The notes under the pieces are model-generated. The model saw nothing but the letters and a program-made list of their open reading frames with translations. It ran no database searches and had not been told where the DNA came from. A stretch of 64,000 bases of DNA from assembly GCA_009694515.1 (NCBI GenBank), contig SHUV01000001.1, forward strand, positions 93,886 to 157,885, given 5' to 3'. Source of the stretch: Candidatus Planktophila sp. (GTDB lineage Bacteria > Actinomycetota > Actinomycetes > Nanopelagicales > Nanopelagicaceae). The position numbers were made by a program, and so were the translations under genes. Of the stretch, positions 54,437 through 64,000 are shown piece after piece (within the stretch, counting starts at the first letter, position 1; every line of letters starts with the position of its first letter).

Positions 54437-55753
54437 TTAGCTAAATTCAGCGAGATGCTTTTCAGCCTCTGACAGCCACACCGAGCGAGCTTCGGCTGAT
54501 TCAAGTGCTTCTTTCGCCTTCTTCTCATTACCTGCTGCCTGTGATTTCGAGGCGACTTTGCGGTAATTCTCGATTGATTCGCTGAGCTGCTTTACGACTT
54601 CAGCAGCGCGAGCTTTTGCCGCAGGATCAGTCTTACGCCAAATCTCAGCCTCTGCCTCTTTGATTGCCGATTCGACCTTTGCGACGCGGGCATCGAAAGC
54701 GGCTCGCTTATCGCGGTGAGTAATGCCGATCTTCTCCCAGGTTCGCATCAAGTCACGGAATGAGTTCTTTGCCACTTTCGCATCAGTAAATGGCACCAGA
54801 GCCTCGATTTGAACAATGAGTTCTTCGCGCTTGGCAAGGTTTGCCGTCATGGAAAGTTCGCGCTTCTCCAGATCCGCACTCTTTGCAGTAAAGAACTGAT
54901 CTTGAGCCGCCTTAAATCGTGCCCACAACTTAGCTTCATCACTTGGTTTACCGCGACCAGCGACTTTCCATGAATCCATCAGGGTCTTAAATCGGCGAGC
55001 AGTTGCAACCCAATCGGTGGAGGTCGCAAGCTTTTCAGCCTCTGTGATGATTGCTAGCTTTGCTGCAGCTACTACAGATGAAGTTGCCTCGAGCTGTGCG
55101 AAGTGGGTGCGACGACGCTTATCGAATTTGTTGCGGGAAGCCGAGAAGCGCTTCCAGAAATCTCCATCAGCTTTTTTATCTAGACGAGGCGCCGCTTTCC
55201 ACTCATCGAGCAGAGTCTTAAGTCGATCGCCGGTGACTTTCCAATTCTCTGACAGAGCAAGTGATTCCGCCTCTGCCACAATCTTCTCTTTCTCCACCAA
55301 GATCTGTTCCCGGCGCGCAGCCTTGAGCGCATTCTCTGCCACTTTCTTGGCTTCATATGCCTCGCGGTTTCCTTCAATGAGTGGCTCGATCTGTTCTACT
55401 GAAAGAGCAAGGGAGTCGAGATCACCGACGCCATTGAGTTCGCGAACTTGCTGACGCAGTTTCTTCACAGATTCGTGCGCATCCTGCGGAACCATGGCGC
55501 CACTTGTAATGCGGGCGGCGGTTAGGGCAACTTCGGATGCGAGTGCTTCAAATTTTCTTACGAAGTATGCAAGTGCTTCTTCCGGGCTTTTACCTGGGTA
55601 AGAACCGACTGGCTTCTCGCCTTCAGAAGTGCGAACGAATACGGTTCCATCTTCTCCGACGCGACCGAATTGAGAAGGATCTCCAATGAGTGCAGATGCT
55701 GCACTAGGTGCTACTTGTGTGTGAGCTAGCGTTCCTGGATTGATATCGGTCAT
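54437..55753 (-). CDS. DUF349 domain protein
   Basis: The 438-residue protein is rich in Ala, Lys and Glu and predicted mostly coiled-coil. It contains repeated DUF349 units seen as W-x-x-APRLDKKADGDFWKRFSASRNKFDKRRRTHF, then WKVAGRGKPSDEAKLWARFKAAQDQFF, and WEKIGITHRDKRAAFDARV. Such proteins follow rel in many actinobacteria. The function is unknown. It converges on rel with a 10 bp gap. Confidence 0.88.
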   Translation of the reverse strand: MTDINPGTLAHTQVAPSAASALIGDPSQFGRVGEDGTVFVRTSEGEKPVGSYPGKSPEEALAYFVRKFEALASEVALTAARITSGAMVPQDAHESVKKLRQQVRELNGVGDLDSLALSVEQIEPLIEGNREAYEAKKVAENALKAARREQILVEKEKIVAEAESLALSENWKVTGDRLKTLLDEWKAAPRLDKKADGDFWKRFSASRNKFDKRRRTHFAQLEATSSVVAAAKLAIITEAEKLATSTDWVATARRFKTLMDSWKVAGRGKPSDEAKLWARFKAAQDQFFTAKSADLEKRELSMTANLAKREELIVQIEALVPFTDAKVAKNSFRDLMRTWEKIGITHRDKRAAFDARVAKVESAIKEAEAEIWRKTDPAAKARAAEVVKQLSESIENYRKVASKSQAAGNEKKAKEALESAEARSVWLSEAEKHLAEFS

Positions 55754-55870
55754 GATTTCCCCCTCAGCGCGTCGGCGGTTGCCTTCGTTGTTTAGTGCGA
55801 TTGTGCAAGAGGAGAAGGCTACCCTGACCCCCGTACAACAGTAAATCCATGCGAGATATCGGGGTCCACC

Positions 55871-56527
55871 ATGCTTGTTCTGTCATATCCAGCGCCTATG
55901 TTCGCCACCAACTGCTGGGTGATTTCTGCGGGTGTGGGCCAAGAGTGCATCATCATCGATCCTGGGATGCCTGACATTTCATCTGAGGTAACCATGCTCG
56001 TTGAAGAATACAAATTGAAACCAGTGGCAGCGCTGCTTACCCATGGACATCTAGATCACACATTCTCGATCGTTCCTCTAGCCGATGGCTATGCAATCCC
56101 AACCTACATACATAGTGAAGATCGTCGCTTCGTTTCTAATCCTTCGGGGATACATGGTCCTGATCTGATGGCGCAACTAGGCGATATGAAATTTACTGAA
56201 CCAAAAGACCTTCGAGAATTGAAGAATGGTGAAGTGATAAATCTGTTGGATCTCAAGCTCACCGCAATCCACGCTCCGGGTCATACTCGTGGTTCCACCA
56301 TGTTCACCCTCAATGACGAAATACTCATTAGCGGAGACGTTCTCTTTGCTGGCTCCATTGGGCGAACAGATTTACCGACTGGTAGTTCGGCGCAGATGAG
56401 AGAGACTCTGATCAAGAAGATTTTACCTTTGAGCGATGATTTGCGCGTGCTACCAGGACATGGCCCTGAGACCACAATCAAATTCGAGAGAAAAAGTAAC
56501 CCTTATCTGAAAGAATTAACCACATGA
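55871..56527 (+). CDS. MBL-fold metallo-hydrolase, glyoxalase II-like
   Basis: The 218-residue protein has the zinc motif [10 protein letters not shown], the later His in [11 protein letters not shown], Asp in LISGDVLF and the final His in [10 protein letters not shown]. It keeps GSIGRTDL typical of the subgroup near hisS (Rv2581c type). It may hydrolyse S-lactoylthiols (mycothiol in this phylum), but that is inference. It ends in a 4 bp overlap with hisS. The 117 bp before it, shared with the divergent DUF349 gene, show no strong promoter by eye. Confidence 0.88.
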   Translation: MLVLSYPAPMFATNCWVISAGVGQECIIIDPGMPDISSEVTMLVEEYKLKPVAALLTHGHLDHTFSIVPLADGYAIPTYIHSEDRRFVSNPSGIHGPDLMAQLGDMKFTEPKDLRELKNGEVINLLDLKLTAIHAPGHTRGSTMFTLNDEILISGDVLFAGSIGRTDLPTGSSAQMRETLIKKILPLSDDLRVLPGHGPETTIKFERKSNPYLKELTT

Positions 56528-57792
56528 AATACGAGAAGATTCAAGGACCTAAAGGTGTTCGTGAATACTTGCCGCCCGAATCTGCTGCCTTCGAATGGGT
56601 GCGTGAGCAGTTAATCGCACCTGCCAAGGCAGCCGGTTATCAGTTAATGGAACTTCCGGTATTTGAAGATACAAATCTTTTCACTCGCGGCGTTGGTGAA
56701 TCAACCGATGTGGTCTCTAAGGAGATGTATACCTTTGAAGATCGTGGTGGACGATCAATTACGCTACGGCCGGAAGGCACAGCCGGTGTGATGCGCGCTG
56801 TTATCGAACAGAACTTAGATCGCGGTCAACTACCCGTCAAGGTTTGGTACTCCGGACAATTCTTTAGAGCAGAACGCCCACAAGCAGGACGCTACCGTCA
56901 GTTCTATCAAGTCGGAATCGAAGCGATTGGTCTGGATGATCCAGCTATTGATGCCGAAGTCATTGCAATTGCAGATCGAGGTTTTAAGAATTTAGGTCTT
57001 CGAAACTATCGTCTTGAGATTACCTCGTTAGGAGATGCGCAATCACGCGCTGCTCATCGCATGGATTTGATGGCCTTTATCAAGAAACTTGATCTAGATG
57101 AGGCAACAGCCAAGCGTGCTGAGATCAACCCGCTTCGACTCTTTGATGATAAGCGGCCAGAGATGCAAGCGGCGATGGCAAAGGCGCCGCTATTACTTGA
57201 TTATCTCTCCGAATCTTCCCGTAAGAGCTTTGAACTAGTGCAAGGTTATCTGCGTGCGATGAAGATTGACTTTGTCATCAACCCGCGCATGGTTCGCGGA
57301 TTGGATTACTACACAGGTACAACCTTTGAATTTATTCATTCTGACCTTGGTGCGCAATCGGGCATCGGTGGTGGTGGCCGCTATGACGGTTTAATGGAGA
57401 TCTTGGGTGGACAATCATTATCTGGAATAGGATTTGGACTTGGTGTGGATCGGGCACTGCTTGCAGCGATTGCAGAGAAATCACTACCAGCCGAAGATTT
57501 CACCTCGGATTTGTTCCTTATTCCATTAGGTGAGAGTGCGATGGAGATTGCCCTCACCACAGCACAAGAATTGCGAGCGGCAGGAATTCGAACAGAGATT
57601 GCCTATGGAGATCGTGCGCTCAAAGGCGCAATGAAAGCTGCTGATAAATCTGGAGCCCGATATGTAGTGGTGCTGGGGGATTCCGAGATTTCAAGCGGGA
57701 ACGTTGACCTTAAGCGCATGAGTGATGGAGTTCTAACTTCGGTTAAGATTACGCAATTGCGGGATCAGTTACGTCAGGCACTTTCGCTCTAA
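56524..57792 (+). CDS. hisS: histidyl-tRNA synthetase
   Basis: The 422-residue class II synthetase has motif 1 and the HisA-type motifs: [26 protein letters not shown] (motif 2 region), [19 protein letters not shown], the HisA loop [16 protein letters not shown], and motif 3 [14 protein letters not shown]. The anticodon domain starts near residue 325. It overlaps the MBL gene by 4 bp. Confidence 0.97.
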   Translation: MKYEKIQGPKGVREYLPPESAAFEWVREQLIAPAKAAGYQLMELPVFEDTNLFTRGVGESTDVVSKEMYTFEDRGGRSITLRPEGTAGVMRAVIEQNLDRGQLPVKVWYSGQFFRAERPQAGRYRQFYQVGIEAIGLDDPAIDAEVIAIADRGFKNLGLRNYRLEITSLGDAQSRAAHRMDLMAFIKKLDLDEATAKRAEINPLRLFDDKRPEMQAAMAKAPLLLDYLSESSRKSFELVQGYLRAMKIDFVINPRMVRGLDYYTGTTFEFIHSDLGAQSGIGGGGRYDGLMEILGGQSLSGIGFGLGVDRALLAAIAEKSLPAEDFTSDLFLIPLGESAMEIALTTAQELRAAGIRTEIAYGDRALKGAMKAADKSGARYVVVLGDSEISSGNVDLKRMSDGVLTSVKITQLRDQLRQALSL

Positions 57793-57819
57793 CGCACTCA
57801 TTTCTTAAAGGTGGCTTTA

Positions 57820-59559
57820 ATGTTGAGAAATCATGATGCTGGTGCTTTACGGGCGACGCACGTCGGCAAGGTCGTTACCTTGGCTGGTTGGGTTGCTCGT
57901 CGCCGAGATCACGGCGGGGTAGCTTTCATTGATTTGCGTGATGGCACAGGTTCAGTGCAGGTAGTTATTCGCGATGAAAAACTTGCAGGTCAACTACGCG
58001 CTGAGTGGTGTCTGCAAATCACTGGAGAGGTTGCCTTGCGTCCTTCGGGAAATGAAAATGCGAATATCCCAACAGGTGCAATCGAAGTAATGGGTGATGA
58101 CATCGTGGTTCTCAGCGAATCTGCTCCGCTTCCATTTCCAGTTGATTCAGGTAGTGAAGTAGATATCTCTGAGGAAGTTCGTCTGCGTTATAGGTACTTA
58201 GATTTACGCCGTGAAGGTCCAGCAGCGAATCTGCGGTTGCGCTCCCGAGTCACATCAGCAATTCGTGGTGTGATGGAAGACCTTGATTTCTATGAGATTG
58301 AAACTCCTTATCTCACCCGATCAACTCCGGAAGGTGCGCGCGATTTTCTCGTTCCGGTTCGTCTGCAGCCTGGTAGTTGGTATGCCCTGCCACAATCACC
58401 GCAACTATTTAAGCAACTACTGATGGTGGCGGGCATGGAACGTTATTATCAGATTGCACGTTGCTTCCGCGATGAAGATTTCCGCGCCGATCGGCAACCG
58501 GAATTTACGCAATTAGATATTGAGATGTCATTTATTGAGCAGGCAGATATCTTGGCAGTTACCGAAAAGATTCTGGTCAAGGTGTGGAAGCAGGCCGTTG
58601 ATTACGATATTCCTACTCCCATCCCGCATATGACATATGCCGATGCCATGAACAAGTACGGTTCTGATAAACCAGATCTTCGTTTTGAACAACAATTAGT
58701 CGAAGTCACTGAGTTCTTTAGTCAGACACCTTTTAGAGTATTTCAGGCTCCTTATGTTGGAGCAGTGATCATGCCAGGTGGCGCTGATTCACCTCGTCGT
58801 GAATTAGATGCGTGGCAAGACTGGGCAAAGGCACGTGGCGCAAAGGGCATTGCCTATATTTTAGTGAATGCAGATGGCACGCTTGGCGGTCCGGTCTCAA
58901 AGAATATTTCAGAAACTGAACAAGCAGAAATTGTGGCAGCGGTAGGTGCCAAGGCTGGGGATGCAATCTTCTTCGCTGCTGGGGATAAGTCATCCTCTCA
59001 ACAATTATTGGGGGCGGCACGTTTAGAAATTGGTAAGCGCTGTGATCTCATCAAACAAGGTTCATGGGAGTTTGTCTGGGTAGTTGATGCTCCGATGTTT
59101 GAACCAACCGATGGTGGAGGATGGACTGCAGTACACCACCCATTTACCGGTCCCAAGCCAGAGTTTGCTAAGAGTTTCAAAAGCGATCCGTCTTCAGCTT
59201 TGGCATATGCCTACGACATAGTGCTTAATGGAACTGAGTTAGGTGGCGGTTCGATTCGTATTCATGATCGAGAGATGCAAAAGGATGTCTTCTCAGTTAT
59301 TGGACTAAGTGATGAAGAAGCACAGAGCAAGTTTGGGTTCTTGCTAGAAGCCTTTAATTATGGACCGCCTCCACATGGTGGAATTGCACTTGGTTTGGAC
59401 CGAGTATGTGCATTGCTAACAAACTCAGATTCAATTCGTGAGGTCATCGCCTTTCCAAAGACAGCAAGCGGGGGAGACCCACTTACTGGTGCGCCAACTC
59501 CCATTACTGCTGCGCAACGTAAAGAGGCAGCAATCGATTGGACACCTCCGAAGGATTAA
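57820..59559 (+). CDS. aspS: aspartyl-tRNA synthetase
   Basis: The 579-residue bacterial-type AspRS has an OB anticodon-binding domain ([26 protein letters not shown]), class II motif 1, [39 protein letters not shown], and motif 3 [13 protein letters not shown], plus the bacterial insertion domain. The ATG at 57820 follows AAAGGTGG; an upstream GTG at 57811 is less likely. Whether it is discriminating or charges tRNA-Asn too cannot be judged here. Confidence 0.97.
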   Translation: MLRNHDAGALRATHVGKVVTLAGWVARRRDHGGVAFIDLRDGTGSVQVVIRDEKLAGQLRAEWCLQITGEVALRPSGNENANIPTGAIEVMGDDIVVLSESAPLPFPVDSGSEVDISEEVRLRYRYLDLRREGPAANLRLRSRVTSAIRGVMEDLDFYEIETPYLTRSTPEGARDFLVPVRLQPGSWYALPQSPQLFKQLLMVAGMERYYQIARCFRDEDFRADRQPEFTQLDIEMSFIEQADILAVTEKILVKVWKQAVDYDIPTPIPHMTYADAMNKYGSDKPDLRFEQQLVEVTEFFSQTPFRVFQAPYVGAVIMPGGADSPRRELDAWQDWAKARGAKGIAYILVNADGTLGGPVSKNISETEQAEIVAAVGAKAGDAIFFAAGDKSSSQQLLGAARLEIGKRCDLIKQGSWEFVWVVDAPMFEPTDGGGWTAVHHPFTGPKPEFAKSFKSDPSSALAYAYDIVLNGTELGGGSIRIHDREMQKDVFSVIGLSDEEAQSKFGFLLEAFNYGPPPHGGIALGLDRVCALLTNSDSIREVIAFPKTASGGDPLTGAPTPITAAQRKEAAIDWTPPKD

Positions 59560-59577
59560 TTCCGGTAGGCTAGATAT

Positions 59578-59940
59578 ATGGGTCCTGGTGGAATTGCGAC
59601 AATAATTGCGGCCGCATCACTTTTCGTGATTGCCGTGGCAGTTGCCTATGCCGTTATCCGTGTGGGTAGGTTCGTTGATGAGGCCAAAGTGTCGCTGAAG
59701 GCTTTTACTGAGGACACAACGCCACTTTTAACGGAGTCGACTCGCACCCTGGAGCTAATCAATAGTCCGCTGGCAAGCTTTGCCAAGATCACCAAGAATG
59801 TCGAAGAAGTGACTACTAAAGTTACTGATGCAACAACGGGCTTTATGGATAAGAACGGCCCGGCTGTCAAAGTTGCGGGCGCTCTTATTAGCGCGGCGCA
59901 GATGAGTAAGGGTCGTAAATCGAAGAAGAAATCTGACTAG
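59578..59940 (+). CDS. DUF948 membrane protein
   Basis: The 120-residue protein has one N-terminal helix (about 6-28) and a helical, coiled-coil-like tail with FVDEAKVSLKAFTEDTTPLLTESTRTLE and a basic end GRKSKKKSD. This matches actinobacterial DUF948 proteins in the aspS-alaS interval. Function unknown. Confidence 0.85.
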   Translation: MGPGGIATIIAAASLFVIAVAVAYAVIRVGRFVDEAKVSLKAFTEDTTPLLTESTRTLELINSPLASFAKITKNVEEVTTKVTDATTGFMDKNGPAVKVAGALISAAQMSKGRKSKKKSD

Positions 59941-59978
59941 TCAGAAATCTCAATAGTCAGAGTGGGTGAATGTAACTA

Positions 59979-62654
59979 GTGGAATCTTCCGAGATACGCT
60001 CGCGTTGGCTGCGATTCTTTGAATCTGAAAATCGTCAAGGCCTCACCCACACAGTCGTACCTTCTGCATCCTTAATCGCCGATGATCCCAACTTGCTCTT
60101 GGTTAACGCTGGCATGGTTCCCTTTAAGCCCTTCTTCCTTGGCGAGGTAACACCTCCTTATAAGCGCGCTACCTCAGTCCAGAAATGTGTTCGCACCCTA
60201 GATATTGATGAAGTAGGAAAAACCACTCGTCACGCCTCGTTCTTTCAGATGTGCGGAAATTTCTCATTCGGTGATTACTTCAAGGAAGGTGGGATCGCAC
60301 TTGCCTGGGAACTTCTCACACGCCCAATCAGTGATGGCGGCTATGGTTTTCCAGAAGAGAAGTTATGGGTAACTGTTTACTTAGATGATGACGAAGCTGC
60401 AGATATTTGGCACAAGAAGATTGGCGTTCCCCGTGAACGCATACAGCGTCGAGATATGGCAGATAATTTCTGGTCGATGGGTGTTCCAGGTCCTTGTGGC
60501 CCCTGTTCAGAAATCTATTACGATCGTGGACCCGCCTACGGTGTTGACGGCGGTCCTATCGCTGATGAAAATCGCTATCTGGAAATTTGGAATCTCGTGT
60601 TCATGCAAAATGAACGAGGCGCTGGCGGTGGTAAAGATGGATATCCAATCCTTGGTGAGCTACCTGCAAAGAGTATTGATACAGGTTTAGGTTTAGAGCG
60701 AACAGCTGCACTTTTGCAAGGTGTTGAAAATATTTATGAGATTGATACCACGATGAAGATTCTTGCCCGAGCATCTGAGTTATCGGGAATTAAATACGGT
60801 TCATCTCAAAAGTCAGATGTGGCTCTACGCGTTGTGGCAGACCATGCCCGCACATCTGCAATGCTTATCGGTGATGGCGTTACCCCAGGAAATGAAGGAC
60901 GCGGCTATGTTCTGCGCCGAATGATGCGCCGGACAATTCGTAATATGCGATTGCTGGGCGTGAACGATTCCATCATGTCTGAACTCACTGTTGCCGCAAT
61001 TGGGGCAATGGGTGCGCAGTATCCCGAACTGATTTCAGATCAGAAGCGAGTTCTATCGGTATCAGAATCTGAAGAAGAGTCATTTTTGCAAACGCTTAAG
61101 AGTGGTACACAGATCTTTGATCTGGCATCAACGCAGCTCAAGGCGAGCAAGAAGAAGGTTCTTCCTGGGGATGAAGTCTTTAAACTCCACGATACCTATG
61201 GATTCCCATTTGATCTCACCTTGGAAATGGCCCGCGAAGAAGGCCTTGAAGTTGATGAGGATGGCTTCCGCAGACTGATGAATGAGCAGCGCGATAGAGC
61301 AAAGGCTGATGCGAAGGCGAAGAAGAGTGGCCATACAGATGTATCTGAGTATAAGAAGATTGCAGATGCATCAGGTGCGACGAAATTTATTGGCTACACC
61401 CACACCAGCACGGAATCGAAGATTACTGGCCTCTTGGTAGACGGGGTCAGCGTTCCGTCGGCTCAGGTGGGGCAGGAGATTGAAGTAATTCTTGACCGCA
61501 CACCGTTTTATGCTGAAGGTGGAGGCCAGTTAGCTGATGGTGGAGTGATCACACTTTCAACCGGCGCGGTCATTGAAATTGACGATGTGCAAACCCCGGT
61601 CAAGGGACTTTCAGTACATCGAGGCCGAATTCTCTCGGGGGAGGCGACCGTTAAGTCTTCGGCGCAAGCAGTTATTGATATCGAACGCCGTAATGCAATT
61701 TCGCGCGCACATACTGCAACTCACATGGTGCATAAAGCTTTCCGTGAGTTACTAGGTGAAACTGCAACGCAAGCTGGTTCTGAGAACTCACCGGGTCGAT
61801 TCCGCTTTGATTTTCCCTCAACTGGAGCGGTGCCAGTATCTGTTTTAAACGATGTTGAATCACGAGTTAACACATTGCTTTTGGATAACCTGGCTGTGAC
61901 GGCAGAAGTGATGTCGCAGGAAGCGGCGAAGAAGAGTGGAGCGATGGCCCTCTTCGGTGAGAAGTATGGTGATCAAGTGCGTGTTGTCAGCATCGGTGAC
62001 TGGGCACGTGAACTCTGCGGTGGAACACATGTGGAGCGCTCCGGACAATTAGGTGTGATTAAACTCTTAAGTGAATCTTCCATTGGTGCAGGTGTGCGCC
62101 GGGTAGAAGCGCTAGTTGGAATAGATGCATATAAGTTCTTAGCTAGAGAACACCTCTTATTAAACTCTCTTACCGAACTCATGAAGGGTTCGCGCGCTGA
62201 GGAGCTACCTGAGCGGATCTCTGAATTGCTCGGCAAGATGAAAGAGATAGAAAAAGAGTTAGCGGTTGTTCGCTCCGCTCAGGCGTTAGGACAGGTTAAT
62301 TTATTGTTAGAAAATGCCAAAGTAATAGCTGGAACAACTGTTATCACTGCGATTTTGCCCGATTCCATCGTGGCAGATGATTTAAGAAAGATAGCCCTTG
62401 ATTTACGTAATCGCACTGCGCAGTCGGCAGTTGCACTTATCAGCTCAGTGGATTCAAAACCAGTCTTAATTGTTGCGGTAAGTGAGAAAGCGCGCGCGCA
62501 GGGTCTAAAGGCGGGAGCCTTGGTCAAGATTGGCTCCAGTATTTTGGGTGGTGGTGGTGGTGGCAAGGATGATGTTGCCCAAGGTGGCGGCGTTGATGCA
62601 TCGAAATCTTCACTGGCCCTTGCTGCAATCGAAGAATCAATCGCTGGGAATTAA
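59979..62654 (+). CDS. alaS: alanyl-tRNA synthetase
   Basis: The 891-residue AlaRS has the class II core ([48 protein letters not shown]), the editing domain ([18 protein letters not shown] with HxxxH, and [10 protein letters not shown] with Cys and His), and the C-terminal C-Ala domain ending in a glycine-rich [12 protein letters not shown] stretch with [12 protein letters not shown] at 59979 starts [14 protein letters not shown], the usual N terminus. It ends 3 bp before ruvX. Confidence 0.97.
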   Translation: MESSEIRSRWLRFFESENRQGLTHTVVPSASLIADDPNLLLVNAGMVPFKPFFLGEVTPPYKRATSVQKCVRTLDIDEVGKTTRHASFFQMCGNFSFGDYFKEGGIALAWELLTRPISDGGYGFPEEKLWVTVYLDDDEAADIWHKKIGVPRERIQRRDMADNFWSMGVPGPCGPCSEIYYDRGPAYGVDGGPIADENRYLEIWNLVFMQNERGAGGGKDGYPILGELPAKSIDTGLGLERTAALLQGVENIYEIDTTMKILARASELSGIKYGSSQKSDVALRVVADHARTSAMLIGDGVTPGNEGRGYVLRRMMRRTIRNMRLLGVNDSIMSELTVAAIGAMGAQYPELISDQKRVLSVSESEEESFLQTLKSGTQIFDLASTQLKASKKKVLPGDEVFKLHDTYGFPFDLTLEMAREEGLEVDEDGFRRLMNEQRDRAKADAKAKKSGHTDVSEYKKIADASGATKFIGYTHTSTESKITGLLVDGVSVPSAQVGQEIEVILDRTPFYAEGGGQLADGGVITLSTGAVIEIDDVQTPVKGLSVHRGRILSGEATVKSSAQAVIDIERRNAISRAHTATHMVHKAFRELLGETATQAGSENSPGRFRFDFPSTGAVPVSVLNDVESRVNTLLLDNLAVTAEVMSQEAAKKSGAMALFGEKYGDQVRVVSIGDWARELCGGTHVERSGQLGVIKLLSESSIGAGVRRVEALVGIDAYKFLAREHLLLNSLTELMKGSRAEELPERISELLGKMKEIEKELAVVRSAQALGQVNLLLENAKVIAGTTVITAILPDSIVADDLRKIALDLRNRTAQSAVALISSVDSKPVLIVAVSEKARAQGLKAGALVKIGSSILGGGGGGKDDVAQGGGVDASKSSLALAAIEESIAGN

Positions 62655-62657
62655 CCG

Positions 62658-63077
62658 ATGAGAGGTCGGAGAATTGCCTTCGATTTCGGTGATGTGCGTA
62701 TTGGAGTTGCAATCAGTGATTCAGATAGCATCCTAGCTACACCACTGACTGTGTTGCAGGCTCAGAGTCTGAACCTATTATCCGAACTCACCGCGATCTT
62801 TACAGAATATGAACCAGTTTCAGTCTTTATCGGGGAACCAAAACATATGTCTGGTGAAAGTGGAGATAGCGTTGCCAAAGTAAAGACTTTTGGTAGATTG
62901 ATTGAAGAGACCTTTGGCATCAGCGTCATTTATGTAGATGAGAGACTTTCCTCAGTATCGGCTCAGAAGAAGCTTAAAGATGCGGGAGTAAATTCTCGGG
63001 ATTCGAAGAAAATTATTGATGCCATGGCTGCTGTTGCCATCCTAGAACAAGGGTTGGCGATTGAAAAACTTACTTAG
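62658..63077 (+). CDS. ruvX: Holliday junction resolvase-like RuvX (YqgF)
   Basis: The 139-residue RNase H-like protein starts RRIAFDFGDVRIGVAISDSD, has GEPKHMSGESGDS and the catalytic VIYVDERLSSVSA plus a C-terminal Asp in IDAMAAVAILEQ. YqgF/RuvX proteins act in pre-16S rRNA end processing and junction resolution. Linkage alaS-ruvX-mltG is conserved. Its last 17 bases overlap mltG. Confidence 0.95.
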   Translation: MRGRRIAFDFGDVRIGVAISDSDSILATPLTVLQAQSLNLLSELTAIFTEYEPVSVFIGEPKHMSGESGDSVAKVKTFGRLIEETFGISVIYVDERLSSVSAQKKLKDAGVNSRDSKKIIDAMAAVAILEQGLAIEKLT

Positions 63078-64000
63078 AACTCCGAGCATCAGAATCGGTC
63101 TTGCGGGTGTACTTGTCTTCGTGGTGACTTTTGGTCTCTATGCAGTACGGAGTTTAGATTCATCAGCTCCAGATTTTTCGTGTGCGACAGCATCAGATGA
63201 AGAAGTTCTAATAAGAATTAAATCTGGTGAAGCTGGCTCTTCTATCGGTGCATCCTTGGCAAGTGCTGGAGTAATTAAATCTTCAGAGGCCTATTTTCGT
63301 TTAGCAGTAGCTGATGCAAGAGCCGCAAAAGTTGCACCAGGGACTCACAGATTGCAGAAGAACCTATGTGCGGCGGATTCACTTGAGCAGTTACTTGATT
63401 CAAAGAGAATCGTGGGACTGATCCGTATCTCTGAAGGGATGTGGGTCAATGAGGTATTGCCCCAGATGTATCGTTCAGGCTTTAAGGTAGAAGAAGTTAA
63501 GTCTGCCTTAGCAGCACTTACTAAACCCAACGGCTTAAATCAGATAGAAGGGCTTCTCTTTCCGGCGCAATACAGTTTTGCATCAACGACATCAGCAGAT
63601 GTTGCTCTTGCTTCAATGATTTCTCGCGCTGAGAAAGAAATGCGTATTGCTGGTTTCTATAGTTCCAAAACTGGATATACCCCAGCGCAGTTACTCGTTA
63701 TTGCCTCTTTGATTCAGGCAGAGGGTAGCGAGAAGGACTTCACGAAAGTCTCGCAAGTAGTGCGAAATAGATTAAATAAGGGGATGCCACTTCAGTTTGA
63801 TTCGACCGTGCATTATGTGATGCAGTCTCGGGGCACTATTTTCTTGAGCACTAAGTCGACCATGTTGTCATCGAGCTATAACACCTATCGGAAATATGGA
63901 CTTCCCCCAGGGCCTATCAATAATCCTGGGGCATCAGCGATGCGCGCGGCGGTCACTCCGCAAGAAGGTGACTGGCTATATTTCATCACAGTGGCACCAG
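63061..64000 (+). CDS. mltG: endolytic murein transglycosylase MltG, partial (3' end beyond window)
   Basis: The frame starts at a TTG (63061-63063) preceded by AAGGG and stays open to the window edge, giving 313 residues. It has a short cytoplasmic head, one membrane helix (about 12-30), a LysM-like segment (VLIRIKSGEAGSSIGASLASAG), and the YceG catalytic core with LVIASLIQAEGSEKDF (catalytic Glu221) and YNTYRKYGLPPGPINNPG. A stop at 63043-63045 in the same frame rules out an earlier start. MltG cuts nascent glycan strands to end peptidoglycan polymerisation. The C-terminal end is missing. Confidence 0.93.
   Translation, partial: MKNLLRTPSIRIGLAGVLVFVVTFGLYAVRSLDSSAPDFSCATASDEEVLIRIKSGEAGSSIGASLASAGVIKSSEAYFRLAVADARAAKVAPGTHRLQKNLCAADSLEQLLDSKRIVGLIRISEGMWVNEVLPQMYRSGFKVEEVKSALAALTKPNGLNQIEGLLFPAQYSFASTTSADVALASMISRAEKEMRIAGFYSSKTGYTPAQLLVIASLIQAEGSEKDFTKVSQVVRNRLNKGMPLQFDSTVHYVMQSRGTIFLSTKSTMLSSSYNTYRKYGLPPGPINNPGASAMRAAVTPQEGDWLYFITVAP

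Noticed and set aside
55017..55454. A 145-residue plus-strand frame inside the DUF349 gene
   Set aside because: Serine/arginine-rich shadow of a repetitive Ala/Lys/Glu coding region on the other strand.
62545..62580. GGT-repeat tract in alaS as a possible unstable repeat
   Set aside because: It encodes the glycine-rich linker that is normal at the end of AlaRS.
1..64000. CRISPR arrays, insertion sequences, prophage or toxin-antitoxin pairs
   Set aside because: No regularly spaced repeats, transposase, integrase or paired small toxin-like genes were seen on either strand.

Overview
This 64 kb window is the chromosome of a small, tightly packed actinobacterium. Base composition is moderate (by eye near 48-50% GC, not computed). 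Most neighbouring genes overlap by a few bases or sit within 30 bp of each other. The gene order thrS - HIT - pgsA - acyltransferase - pimA - pdxS - pdxT - yebC - ruvCAB - secDF - rel - hisS - aspS - alaS - ruvX - mltG is the classic actinobacterial one, and so is the qcrCAB/ctaC-ctaF respiratory block with trpD. A streamlined aquatic lineage such as the acI / Nanopelagicales group (for example Planktophila-like) fits best, but this is inferred from gene content and compactness, not from a marker tree. I see no rRNA, insertion sequence, CRISPR array or phage.

Layout. 1-3.9 kb: a minus-strand ECF transporter operon (S, double ATPase, T, and a secreted SCO2322-like protein) behind a clear cobalamin riboswitch, so a vitamin B12 or cobalt uptake locus. 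3.9-9.1 kb: aldo/keto reductase, a DUF3043 protein, nadA, erpA, a PfkB sugar/nucleoside kinase and a cysteine-desulfurase-fold protein that has lost its PLP lysine. 9.1-19 kb: the terminal part of respiration, ctaCDF on the plus strand and ctaE-qcrCAB on the minus strand, encoding the bcc-aa3 supercomplex; then a receiver-like protein, trpD and a DEDD exonuclease. 19-25.3 kb: an esterase and a full histidine-degradation set (hutU-hutI-hutH, with hutG divergent). 26.6-32.8 kb: a complete trans-4-hydroxyproline catabolic set (epimerase, three-part D-hydroxyproline dehydrogenase, deaminase, ketoglutarate semialdehyde dehydrogenase). Together these two regions feed free amino acids into glutamate and 2-oxoglutarate.

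32.8-36 kb: two exporters, a small sulfotransferase-like gene, then the only loosely packed stretch. It holds tRNA-Val(GAC), tRNA-Cys(GCA), tRNA-Gly(GCC), a mannose-6-phosphate-isomerase-type cupin, an unlisted 50-residue zinc-ribbon gene, and a degenerate copy of the 3' half of tRNA-Val lying 314 bp from the intact one, which looks like the scar of an integration or duplication. 36-64 kb: folate precursor genes (pabB, pabC), thrS, the phosphatidylinositol-mannoside operon, PLP synthase, Holliday junction resolution, Sec accessory proteins, the (p)ppGpp enzyme, three further aminoacyl-tRNA synthetases, ruvX and the start of mltG, which runs off the window.

The most unusual items are the B12 riboswitch operon with its secreted partner, the PLP-lysine-less desulfurase homologue, a stand-alone piece that looks like a translational-GTPase G domain without a P-loop (40.3-40.9 kb), the receiver domain with His in place of its conserved Lys next to ctaE, and the tRNA-Val remnant with its enclosed mini-gene. 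I found no clearly new multi-gene defence or mobile system.
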